Shown piece by piece: positions 55,291 to 64,000 of a stretch of 64,000 bases of DNA (the stretch's first letter is position 1; each line of letters opens with the position of its first letter). A model generated the notes under the pieces. It made no database searches. It was not told the origin of the DNA and saw only the letters and a program-made list of their open reading frames with translations. Location of the stretch: positions 1,860,001 through 1,924,000 of the forward strand of contig NC_092403.1 of the NCBI RefSeq assembly GCF_009017415.1, read 5' to 3'. This DNA is from Aspergillus flavus. Its lineage: Eukaryota > Ascomycota > Eurotiomycetes > Eurotiales > Aspergillaceae. Made by a program: the position numbers and the translations under genes.

Positions 55291-56693
55291 TCACTTCTGC
55301 GCTTTTGCCGGGCCAACCCCAGCGCTTATAACACCAGGCAACTCATTTTGTCCAATGTGAAACAACATCCCAACGGCAGTACCTGCCGCCATGACCACCA
55401 GTACACTGATACCTGCAATCAAGAAGAAAGGGGAGCTGATATCTCTTTTTTCGCACGCAGGCCCTCCCCACCGAATTTTTTGAACAGTGCCATCTTCCTT
55501 GGTGACGATGGTCGACTTGCATTTGCATGCGTAGCAGTCGCTAGCGGCCTCATCGTTGGCTGAACCGGACTTTTTATAGCAAAACCCATGTCCAGAGCAG
55601 CTATCAGTTGCCAAATTGCACGAGGAATTCGAGGTGAAACAAACAGGATGTGTTTGCCTCTGAAGCGTCGTCATAACTGCTGCGCTGCTGGATCTGACAG
55701 AAGCTTCCTCTTTCACGGCTTCTCGAGGATCCACCTTACGTTTCAAACCTTTACCTTGGTTGATTGTAGGCAGAAGAACTGCTGTAACCTGACTGACTTC
55801 TGACGAAAGAGCACGTAGGCCATGAAGAACAGACGTCAGTGAATCAACTACAGAGCCAGAGCCCACATATTCATCAGGAACCTGCTGTATGTTAATGTTA
55901 CTTCACTTGGCCCACTATGCATTAGACGCATACCTGAAATGAGATTTTCAAGACAGCTGTCAAACTCTGCTCGTCCACCCACGTTTCTGCCACCTTCACA
56001 ATGCCGAGAAGCTCTTTGCCAAACACGTGGGCTACCGCTTCGAATGCAGAGCCCTTAGGAATGCAATTTTCAATCGTCTATATATAGGTGAGAATTAGCT
56101 GAACCAAAAGTCCCATTGATAGGATTTCTTTCTTACTTGAAGAACATCGAAGCTGATTCCGCCTCCGCTATCGGATTTGCAATAGTTCTTTGTGGCCGTA
56201 ACATAGCCGTCAGAGTTAGCCTCTGATGTTGAGTCGAGGAAACCATCAATTAGGTAGTTAGCCGAAGGGCTACCAATCATGAGGTCTCCTTGATACTCTT
56301 GCTGAATGGCAGATCCTTGTAACAGCTCGTCAGCTGTCTTGAATAGCGACGATTGTTTTTTAACATACCAAGCCCAGCACCTATCCCTTCAAGAATCACA
56401 AGGCTCCTAGTGACGTCCTTATAGTCGATATCGCCGCCAAACAACGAATGCCGCGCGCCGCCATATCTGTCCAAAAGCTCGACTATGTCTTGGTCCCACT
56501 TTCCAAGAGCCGAAACGGTAGGTACGTTCATTCGGAGCTCCAAAATATGCCGAGCTACATCATCGGTTACCACCGGAGTCTTTATATTCTGCCATGGTGG
56601 AGATGGGCCGAAGGTGAATATGGAAGCATCCAAAGCTTTGGTTCCGGATGCGATTGCTAATGAAAGACTCAATAAGCTAGTGAGCCGATGCAT
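55291..56693 (-). CDS. Vps3844/DUF3844 family endomembrane protein
   Basis: Exons 56,693-56,369, 56,315-56,137, 56,077-55,934 and 55,884-55,291 (introns 53, 59, 49 nt) give 413 residues. The start MHRLTSLLSLSLAIASGTKA is a signal peptide. A lumenal domain follows. The C terminus carries a Cys-rich EGF-like segment (CNLATDSCSGHGFCYKK ... CYACKCK) and GGPACEKRDISSPFFLIAG, leading into a single membrane helix (about 25 residues) and a short cytosolic tail. This is the DUF3844 (Vps3844) signature, a fungal family linked to vacuolar sorting by name. Intron 1 was placed because splicing restores the frame through SAIQQEYQGDLMIGS. Intron 3 ends in cagcag, so 55,881 is an alternative acceptor that removes one Gln. 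Codons further upstream lack an ATG. Confidence 0.92.
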
Positions 56694-57290
56694 GCTAGGC
56701 GAACGAACTAGCAATTAACTCGCTCTGATAGTAAATGCCTTGCCGGAATAATTGACTGACAAACCTGTAGTCTTTCAGCGTAGACTCTTTAGTCAGGAAC
56801 TAGCATTTGAGCGTTAAGTAGACGAAGCACCCGCGCCTCTGTACGGGTAGATAGCAGCAACTATGGTACATCAGCTCTCACTAACCCCAAAATATACTAG
56901 TTATCTCATGACTGAGCTAGCTCGTATCACGTGCTTACTATCGGGGGCTGTCCCACTTGGCTAAGGACTGATACGTTGGGAGTTCAATGATTAGGCTGCT
57001 TCAAGTCTCGTCTGTATTCAATCTCTATAGTAGTGTACATACCTCTTCAGAACACCTGAGTTTTATTAATCTTTTTCTATTTCTCTTTCTTTTCCTATTT
57101 CCTTTGTTTGGCTTATCGGTATCACTTTCGTACGATCTTGATTCTACCTGAACCTTGAGGACAAGTTTTTACTCATCTTTCCATATTGCTCTTCAAGTAT
57201 ACTAGGGGCATGTCAATTTCAGGACTCTAAGAAACGGGTCAAAGATATGCCTTCTTGTTGAACAGCTGCGCCCACACATGCGATCTCTCA
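56694..57290. promoter_or_regulatory. Divergent intergenic region with pyrimidine tract
   Basis: It separates the Vps3844 gene (-) and the mitochondrial-type gene (+). A long C/T tract at about 57,068-57,105 is typical of filamentous fungal promoters or leaders. No other signal is identified. Confidence 0.5.
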
Positions 57291-58679
57291 ATGTTTCGAC
57301 TCAGGCGAATACTTCCAAACTCTACATTTTTTCGAATTAGCCCACCATTGTCTCAGACCTCGAAGCTCAACAATGTGCGCCATGTCAAATTCAAGCGGCC
57401 GTGGATTAGGTAGGTATAAATCTTCGATGCACTATAGATATTCCACTCTCTGACATATGCCTCAGGAGATTATTTACCACATTCTTAATTTATGGTACCG
57501 CATTTCATTTGTGGAGTTCGTTCATTCTCCTTCAGTTTGATGATACACTAGACGATGCCGATGACATACAGGAAGCCCCCTCTGGAAAGATAGGTGTGGG
57601 CAAAAATCGAAAAAATGATACGGAGGGGCACCTTGAGAACCCTGCGAGCGTAACGATAGATACTGATCCTGTTTTCATACCATTGGGCTGGCCACGATTA
57701 CGCAAAGGTGAACTATATGCAGCATCGGACCCGGAGTGGCAAGAATTTGTCAAGACCTCGCGGGACCGAGAAAAGCTTCAATACCTGAGAGGTATGGCTG
57801 ACTCGGTTGTATTTTAGTCCTTGGCTAAACATTGTATGCGCAGATGAGCTGGCATCCATCGTTCAGAAAGATGCCTCCCAGTCTGATTTACTGTCGCGCG
57901 TGCTAGGGGGTCCCCTTAGCGTGACAGGGTTTTGGCTAGTGCATCATTTCCCATCTCGCGCCCCCCCTGATTATAGGCGCTCAGGGTATGTGCATTCATG
58001 ACCGGACTACCCTTGGGATTTGCTTATGATGCGTAGGTTAGAATTCACCGACAGTGGGATATCGTGGGTTTCAAAACCTATGTCTCTGGAGGATGGCGAC
58101 CGTCTTCGGAGGTGTGTACAGCCTTTGTCTGTGGCACTTGCTATAAAGGATGCCTATATGATCTTGGTGAAAAGACAGCTTTCCCGGCTTAATATCACAG
58201 GCTTGGAGCAAGAACAAGCCCCAGGTACTTCAAGTCTACCGTCCCATAAGGCGCTATCGTCCGAGCTTCAACCCCTGGACAGATTGCACCCCGTGCATCA
58301 GTCTCAAGCACAGTTGACTCCGCCTACTGGTTCTCAGGGAGGCACATTGCGAGATAAAGGCGGTGTCGACCTTCATCCTTCTCTAATTATCTCGACACTA
58401 CAGCGATTACCTTTACCAAAGTTTGGTCCCGGGTCTGATCTGTACGCCGCATCGTTAGCTTTCAAGATACGGCTGAAGAACTGTTTGGCCCGAGAACTGC
58501 ACCGTCCTCGGCGTGGCGCGTTCTACTTTATCGGCCCTGTCGGCTTGAAAGGCCCCAGAGGGTTTTGCAGGGTTGAAGTGAAAGGTGAATACGATCCAGC
58601 AACGGCCAGTTGGTCCTTGATTTCGATGCAGCTTAAGGATGTGAGCATATTCAACCAAAAAGCGCTTGGGGGCCCTTAA
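57291..58679 (+). CDS. Probable mitochondrial membrane protein of unknown function
   Basis: Four exons (57,291-57,409, 57,466-57,791, 57,844-57,985, 58,037-58,679) with introns of 56, 52 and 51 nt give 409 residues in continuous frame. The N terminus MFRLRRILPNSTFFRIS is Arg-rich and lacks acidic residues, like a matrix-targeting presequence. Basic FKRPWIRR then precedes one membrane helix at about 41-62. The middle contains DASQSDLLSRVLGGPLSVTG and FWLVHHFPSRAPPDY; the C-terminal half contains FGPGSDLYAASLAFKIRL and GAFYFIGPVGLKGPRGFCRV. These look conserved, but I do not recognise a named family and no catalytic motif is clear. Inner-membrane location is inferred from the presequence-plus-helix layout. 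Confidence 0.85.
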
Positions 58680-59288
58680 CACCGGCTGCCTATCCTTCCA
58701 TCTTTTACAAAGTGCATTCTGCTGTAGCTAAAGATACGGGACCTACTCTATGTTATGAGGTCTCTTTTAATCTATTTTAATGCCTGGGCATTGATCAAAC
58801 TGAGCTTTCCCCTCCATGCTATAGCCTTTCAGAAATCCGGCACCTAGGATCTCGAACGAAATAGTTATCGTAGTTGTCAATGCACTCCAGTTGATGAGAT
58901 TTAGATATAAGCTATATAGATATGCACAAGTAGCTACATGGAGTGTAGGTGGTAACTAGGCTGGTATGCTTAGTCAAGTGATCAGCAAGTATCGGAAAGG
59001 CCAATTCATCAAAAGGCTGTGCGACTGTTATTACAAGGGAATCATATGAGTAGTTTATGGCTAGAACTCTGTTGGTTGTACTATGCTAGGCGCGGCAGAT
59101 ATCAACTTATCTTTCATACACGTATTCCGTAATAACTATTCATGGTGAGATGACGTAAGGCGTTGATTACCCCACCCCCTCCATAGGTACATTTAATATA
59201 CATTTATTACCTGGCCACCGCATCTCACTCACATCTGCAGAACAACCAGCATTACAGAGTACCCATACCTTTCTTGGTACAATCACCA
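58680..59288. other. Intergenic, probable promoter of the thioredoxin-fold gene
   Basis: About 600 bp with normal composition. I see no RNA gene, repeat or supported frame. Confidence 0.45.
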
Positions 59289-60153
59289 ATGGCTCTTCCC
59301 CCCAAGTTTGCGGGTCACAGATTGCGGGCTGGTACTGATCAGCTCCCGCAACACACACTTGAACTTTGTATGTTATGTCAGAGACTGGATTGACACATAT
59401 TGGTTGCTGATAATAGTACAAATTGAGATCTTGACTATGCGTGTCCCGTGAGTCCACACTGTAGGCTCTACTATACTTTTGCATGTACGCTAAAACTTAG
59501 CTTAAGTTCTCCGCAAAGATGTTCGATACGTTCTACAGCTCAGTCAGACCTACACTTGCAAGTCAATACCGAGGCCAGCTGCAGGTCATTTTTCGCCAAC
59601 ATATCCAACCCTGGCACCCATCATCAACATTAATGCATGAGGCGGGCGCAGCTGTTCTGAGAGTAGCTCCCGAGAAATTCTGGGAGTTCAGTGCCGCTTT
59701 GTTCAAACAACAGAAAGATTTCTTTGATGTAAGCGTGGTTAATGAGACACGCAACAGAACATATGAAAGATTGGCAAAGGTTGCTGGACATATTGGAGTG
59801 GAGGAGCGGGAGGTGCTCAAGCTTTTGACTGTTAGCGACAAAGCTAGTGACAACGGGGAACTGAATACCGGTAACTTTGTCACCGATGATATCAAGAAAA
59901 TGGTCAAAGTAAGATATTAAGACACCGGTGATTTGTGACATATCCAATCTAACACAACAAATTAGGCAGACCGTGCTGTGGGAGTCCATGTTTCCCCGAC
60001 CGTATACTTCAACGTATGCCATGCTTAGTTGCGCGAATATTATAAGCGACCCGATGTACTGACACCATCATCTAGGGCATCGAAGAACCGGGGATCAGTA
60101 GCAGCTTTACTGCTACCCAGTGGGGGGAATGGTTGGCCAAGAACGTGATCTGA
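59289..60153 (+). CDS. DsbA-like thioredoxin-fold protein
   Basis: Five exons (59,289-59,367, 59,428-59,447, 59,507-59,908, 59,966-60,013, 60,076-60,153) and introns of 60, 59, 57 and 62 nt give 208 residues. Exon 2 is only 20 nt and encodes most of LDYACP. With exon 3 it forms the active-site-like motif Cys32-Pro-Phe-Ser35 at the start of the first helix. VSPTVYFNG near residue 170 supplies the cis-proline loop of the thioredoxin fold, and a helical insert lies between, as in DsbA-type proteins (Thioredoxin_4 family by resemblance). No signal peptide is seen, so it is probably cytosolic. A CxxS rather than CxxC centre suggests a monothiol or glutathione-linked activity, which is inference. 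Its 3' end faces CKS1. Confidence 0.9.
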
Positions 60154-60438
60154 AAACCCCTTCTAGATAAAGTATCCTGCAAATAGAATATAGGAGTGGG
60201 TGAAGCACAGTAAAACGGTCGTTATGGTGGCAGTGCGTGGTGGCTTAGTCGACAAACGAGGTATCTTCTAGCAGCATTAAATTATATTCCTTGTCGAAAC
60301 TTCATGCAAGAAGCACCTGATTGCCTAACAATCTCATTTATGCATACTCCGCACCTTATTTTGCGGACGTTTGCTCGTCCAAGTAATGGGAAATGAGAAG
60401 AGAAAGGCTAAATATCGACCATCGAATTCGAGGTGTAT

Positions 60439-60960
60439 TTACTGTGACATTGGTGGCTGGTAGTTGAGGGGGCGCCTGACACAACTCTCAGTACCAGAAA
60501 AGCGAACATGTTCAAATTAAGGTACTCACTTGAATAGCAGAATGTGTGGTTCCGGCTCATGAACCTCGTAGTGCTCCCAACCCAAGCTCTGACCGTCGGT
60601 AAAGTTAGACGACTTATGACATTAGAATCTGACAGTGGTGATCGGGCCTGCACACCTGTGTAATCCCCAGGGCTCTCCACTCCTCTTCCCAAAGCAGTTT
60701 AAGAGTTCCCTTCGAGCTGTCAAAGTAGTCGGCCGGGATCTTTTTGAGCATGTTTTTGGGGAGCTGAACATGACGGTATTCAAATTGATCATCAGAGTAT
60801 CTATGTGTAAGTCAGCATTCACATCGATACAGTCTACGGTATAGGAGTCAATGTACCTCGCGGAATAGTGGATAGAATCGATAAATTCATCGAGCCTTTC
60901 TCGTTCAGATTCCAGCAGAAGGCGGGGCTTCTTATTCCTCCTGCTCATATCGATGTCCAT
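60439..60960 (-). CDS. CKS1: Cyclin-dependent kinase regulatory subunit Cks1
   Basis: Exons 60,960-60,857, 60,800-60,656, 60,588-60,530 and 60,475-60,439 (introns 56, 67 and 54 nt) give 114 residues. After a basic RRNKKPR leader come [53 protein letters not shown] and [10 protein letters not shown], the full Cks fold including the anion-binding residues and the HEPEPH hinge used in strand exchange. Cks proteins bind CDK1 and help phosphorylated substrates reach it. The last exon is just 37 nt: it uses the acceptor at 60,476, which restores KRPLNYQPP; an acceptor further on would give an unrelated tail. It is tail-to-tail with the thioredoxin-fold gene, 285 bp apart. Confidence 0.95.
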
Positions 60961-62412
60961 CTGGAACGGTGAGGAGCGTACAATAATGCGAATAGAACAA
61001 CTGCCAGCTATCTTCTAACTGTGAGCGATCTACTTACATAGATATTGGCCGCGCTCATAGGCAAGAACTATGGGTGTTCTTATTATATAGATACTTACGG
61101 AACGAAAACCTTCAATGGAGTGACTTGGGCGGAATGCAACTGACGCACGGCTTTTTTGGCGGCTTTTTCGAAGTTGGTGTGCGTCTCTGGTCGCGAGTTG
61201 GCGTAATTTGAGGTTCACCAGCTTGAGGAGCAAGTAGGAAGCAGATCGGATCAGAACCGCAGGAGAAAAGACAGAAATACTCTAATGAAGATACCCACAT
61301 TTGCTTCTTGGTAGAGGTGTCTAGCCGCTTTAGTGCCTAAGGCTGCAAAAAAAAAGAGTATTCACCATTGTAGCCTCTATTTGTCCCTGTTGCCTCATTA
61401 TTTTAAGAATCACTCCTGGCATAATGTCCGAGTCTTCTTGTGTATTGCTAGTGACAGGAAGACTAGTTAAGCTTGTCCTAGTTTATTGCATTGAGGGACA
61501 CCTGGGTCTGCATATTTAACTTCAGTACGTATTCTCTTCCTTGATGAAGCAGTTTGTGCGAGAAACAAAGCTTAATGTGCTTTGCATGCTACAGTCTTCG
61601 ACTCTCGATTGCATCATAATATGTGAGATTTATATCTAATATGGGGGATTCCCGTGCTTGCTGTTTATTATGTGGGGTGATATAGGAGAATGGCGGTTTT
61701 GGGGATGTTCGGTTGTTTATATACCTACCAATTTTAATAATGCGGCACTATCACAATATGAGAGCGTCAGTGCTCGTGTCAGAGAAGGTGTTATGTCACT
61801 GCAACCTCCCTTCCTCTACTTATGCCAATGACCCAAACTATAATCCCACCTGCAAATACCCCTGACTTTGTCTTCATGCTACAACTAGAGTTGTGGTAGA
61901 GGCGGCAATGTCTCGATGGAATAGTTTATAGAGTCATCTGAGTATGAGAGCTTGATTCATATGTGTTCAAACGGCTACTAAGTTTACACATAGAATTTCT
62001 TCATAAGAGAGTGGAGCGATCCACATCCGAACAAAATAAATTTAACCAATCTCTTAAAGTGTACGGAGTAAAATGACACCTGATACCTATCATGTTCCGG
62101 GATCTTAGTGATGTGCCTCTTATAAGGCACGTTAGTCTAAGTTTTGAGTAGGAATTTAGGGATGTATAAGCAATGAGTACCAGAATCTAATCTTGATTAT
62201 ATAATGTGCATATATATCAAACTAATACGGAATGCACGCCACAAATCATGGAATCTATCCGAGGTAATTCTTGTGTAGTAGAAAGTCTCTACAATACAGT
62301 TATTTGATACTACTAGTTTTGTTGTAAAATTGTATGTTAGTGCTACACAGTACAAGGTGATGGATGCTCTTTGTGATGGAAATTCTTTTTAGTTGAACAC
62401 TGGCTTATCTAA
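60961..62412. other. Intergenic between CKS1 and the Hsp70 gene, no gene recognised
   Basis: About 1.45 kb of normal composition, probably including the CKS1 leader and promoter. Two short minus frames near 61,030-61,300 have no family features. One ACGGAGTA motif is at 62,063. No tRNA or repeat is visible. Confidence 0.5.
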
Positions 62413-62720
62413 TTAGCTTTTAACCAACCATGGATTAGCTCTGGCCGTTTCATTTGCTCCCCAGCCGAGGGAGGAAAAAGTTGAAAAGGCGAAGGGGAAA
62501 AAAAAAGAAAAAAAGAAAGAAAAAAATTTCAAAAAAATCAAAAGTGGGTTTCGTTTTGCCCTCCCCTCAGAACTCTCCAATTTTTTTTTTTCCCTTTCTG
62601 CTTTCTTCTCAACACTTGGAGTGAACTTATAATCCTCCCCCCTCAAAATCTTTCTTTCTTTCATCCCATTCCTCCCTTCTACCCTTGTCTCTATCATCTT
62701 CCACCCTCCCCCTTCTTACC
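62413..62720 (+). promoter_or_regulatory. Purine- and pyrimidine-tract promoter/leader of the Hsp70 gene
   Basis: An A/G run at about 62,490-62,545 is followed by a T run at 62,581 and then C/T-rich sequence up to the ATG at 62,721. CT-rich leaders just upstream of the start are typical of highly expressed genes in filamentous fungi, which suits a ribosome-associated chaperone. No clear heat-shock element is claimed. Confidence 0.6.
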
Positions 62721-64000
62721 ATGTCTGACGAAGTTTACGAAGGCGCCATTGGTATTGACCTTGGTGAGTTGTATATCCGATTGCTCCTGTCAAACTTCCC
62801 ACCCTTTCAGCATTTTTTTTTAAGGGAAAAAAAAATCATTTGCTTTGAATGGGCTAACCAGTTCCCTAGGCACAACCTACTCCTGTGTTGCCAACTATGA
62901 AGGCACCAATGTTGAAATCAGTATGTCTACATGAAGCTTCTTGGAACCGAGCTTGTTGGTTAATCATTTATCACATTTAGTTGCCAACGAGCAGGGTAGC
63001 TACACAACCCCCTCCTTCGTCTCTTTCACCGAAAAGGAGCGCTTGATTGGCGAGGCCGCAAAGAACCAGGCTGCGATGAACCCGAAGAATACCATCTTCG
63101 ATATCAAGTGCGTTGCTGCATGAGCGTCAAAGATTCTGTTTCTCGTTTTAACATACTGTAGGCGTCTTATCGGCCGTCGCTATGATGATCCTATCGTCAA
63201 GAAGGATGTTGAATCGTGGCCCTTCAAGGTAGTTGATCAGGGTGGAAGCCCTGCCGTCGAGGTTGAGTACCTCGGAGAGACGAAGACTTTCACTCCCCAG
63301 GAGATCTCCTCCATGGTCTTGATGAAGGTAACTAAACCGTTAACTCTTATTATAGACTACATGATTGATAGTATATCATAGATGAAAGAGGTTGCGGAAA
63401 CCAAGCTTGGTAAGAAGGTTGAAAAGGCGGTTATCACTGTGCCAGCCTACTTCAACGACAACCAGCGTCAAGCGACTAAGGATGCCGGAGCTATCTCGGG
63501 TCTTAACGTCCTTCGTATCATCAACGAACCCACTGCTGCTGCCATCGCCTACGGTCTTGGTTCCGGAAAGTCCGACAAGGAGCGCAATGTCCTCATCTAT
63601 GATCTCGGTGGTGGTACCTTCGATGTGTCCCTGTTGAACATCCAGGGCGGTGTGTTCACTGTGAAGGCTACCGCTGGTGATACTCACCTTGGTGGACAAG
63701 ATTTCGATACCAACTTGCTTGAGCATTTCAAGAAGGAGTTCCAGCGTAAGACCGGAAAGGACCTTTCGGGTGATGCCAGAGCCCTGCGCCGACTGAGAAC
63801 GGCCTGTGAGCGTGCCAAGCGCACTTTGTCTAACGCCACCCAGACCACTGTTGAGATTGATTCTCTGTTTGATGGAGAAGATTTCAACTCGTCCATTACT
63901 CGTGCTCGTTTCGAGGACCTGAATGCCAAGTCTTTCTCTGGTACTTTGGAGCCAGTGCAGCAAGTTCTCAAGGATTCTGGTATCGAGAAGAGCAAGGTTG
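62721..64000 (+). CDS. SSB1: Ribosome-associated Hsp70, Ssb type (5' part)
   Basis: Exons 62,721-62,763, 62,870-62,920, 62,981-63,107, 63,162-63,327 and 63,382 to the window end give the first 335 residues; the full protein should be about 610. The start [19 protein letters not shown] gives phosphate loop 1 split by intron 1. Further on come [15 protein letters not shown] (phosphate loop 2), [11 protein letters not shown] and [13 protein letters not shown], completing most of the ATPase domain. [18 protein letters not shown] and [18 protein letters not shown] with [14 protein letters not shown] favour the Ssb class, which binds nascent chains at the ribosome together with the RAC complex, over the Ssa class. 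Four introns (106, 60, 54, 54 nt) in the first 650 bp include branch sites CTAAC and TAAC. The substrate-binding domain lies outside the window. Confidence 0.95.

Noticed and set aside
55018..55563. 181-codon plus-strand frame
   Set aside because: It overlaps the DUF3844 C-terminal domain on the minus strand, which is clearly coding; the plus frame is a shadow.
56095..56714. Frameshift in the Vps3844 gene
   Set aside because: The apparent frame change is a 53-nt intron with GTATGT donor and CTGAC branch site.
59167..59484. 105-codon minus-strand frame with several cysteines
   Set aside because: It overlaps the well-supported first exons of the thioredoxin-fold gene on the other strand and has no signal peptide or domain.
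61030..61300. Small minus-strand frames upstream of CKS1 as genes or extra exons
   Set aside because: No homology features and no need for further exons; CKS1 already has its full N terminus at 60,960.

Overview
The window looks like a filamentous ascomycete chromosome, most likely Eurotiales (Aspergillus/Penicillium type). The grounds are short GT-AG introns (49-184 nt) with CTAAC/CTGAC-like branch sites, the protein families and their wording, recurring ACGGAGTA motifs between genes, and a very large block of repeats degraded by RIP (repeat-induced point mutation: C-to-T in repeats, CpA most affected). All exon coordinates come from hand-read splice sites that keep the frame and restore known family motifs; no alignment was run.

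Bases 1 to about 42,775 are gene-free, roughly 10% G+C by eye, with CpA/TpG nearly absent. The block is a layered graveyard of mobile elements. The best-resolved part is a nested pair on the minus strand: a Ty3/Gypsy element (27,576-40,788; two 634-bp LTRs; ATATA target duplication) interrupted by a Ty1/Copia element (31,520-37,893; ATACT target duplication). Degraded reverse transcriptase motifs are readable in both. A solo LTR of the same Copia family (23,664-24,224; TCTAT duplication) sits inside a second, plus-strand Gypsy relic. Near 10-12 kb a 722-bp MITE with TA duplication is inserted into an older relative. Several other direct and inverted repeats are present.

A DUF3752/GPALPP gene (43.5-44.3 kb) is stranded between that block and a decayed pogo/Fot1-like DNA transposon (44.4-46.3 kb).

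From 47 kb on the DNA is ordinary, compact and gene-rich: an unrecognised gene (-) divergent from alanyl-tRNA synthetase (+, apparent dual mitochondrial/cytosolic start); a cyclophilin H (-); a membrane RING-H2 E3 ligase (+); a Vps3844/DUF3844 endomembrane protein (-); a probable mitochondrial membrane protein of unknown function (+); a DsbA-like thioredoxin-fold protein (+); CKS1 (-); and the 5' part of an Ssb-type Hsp70 (+), cut by the window end. These are housekeeping genes in convergent or divergent pairs. They form no gene cluster or pathway, and I see no convincing novel system; the interest lies in the repeat archaeology and some unusual gene structures.
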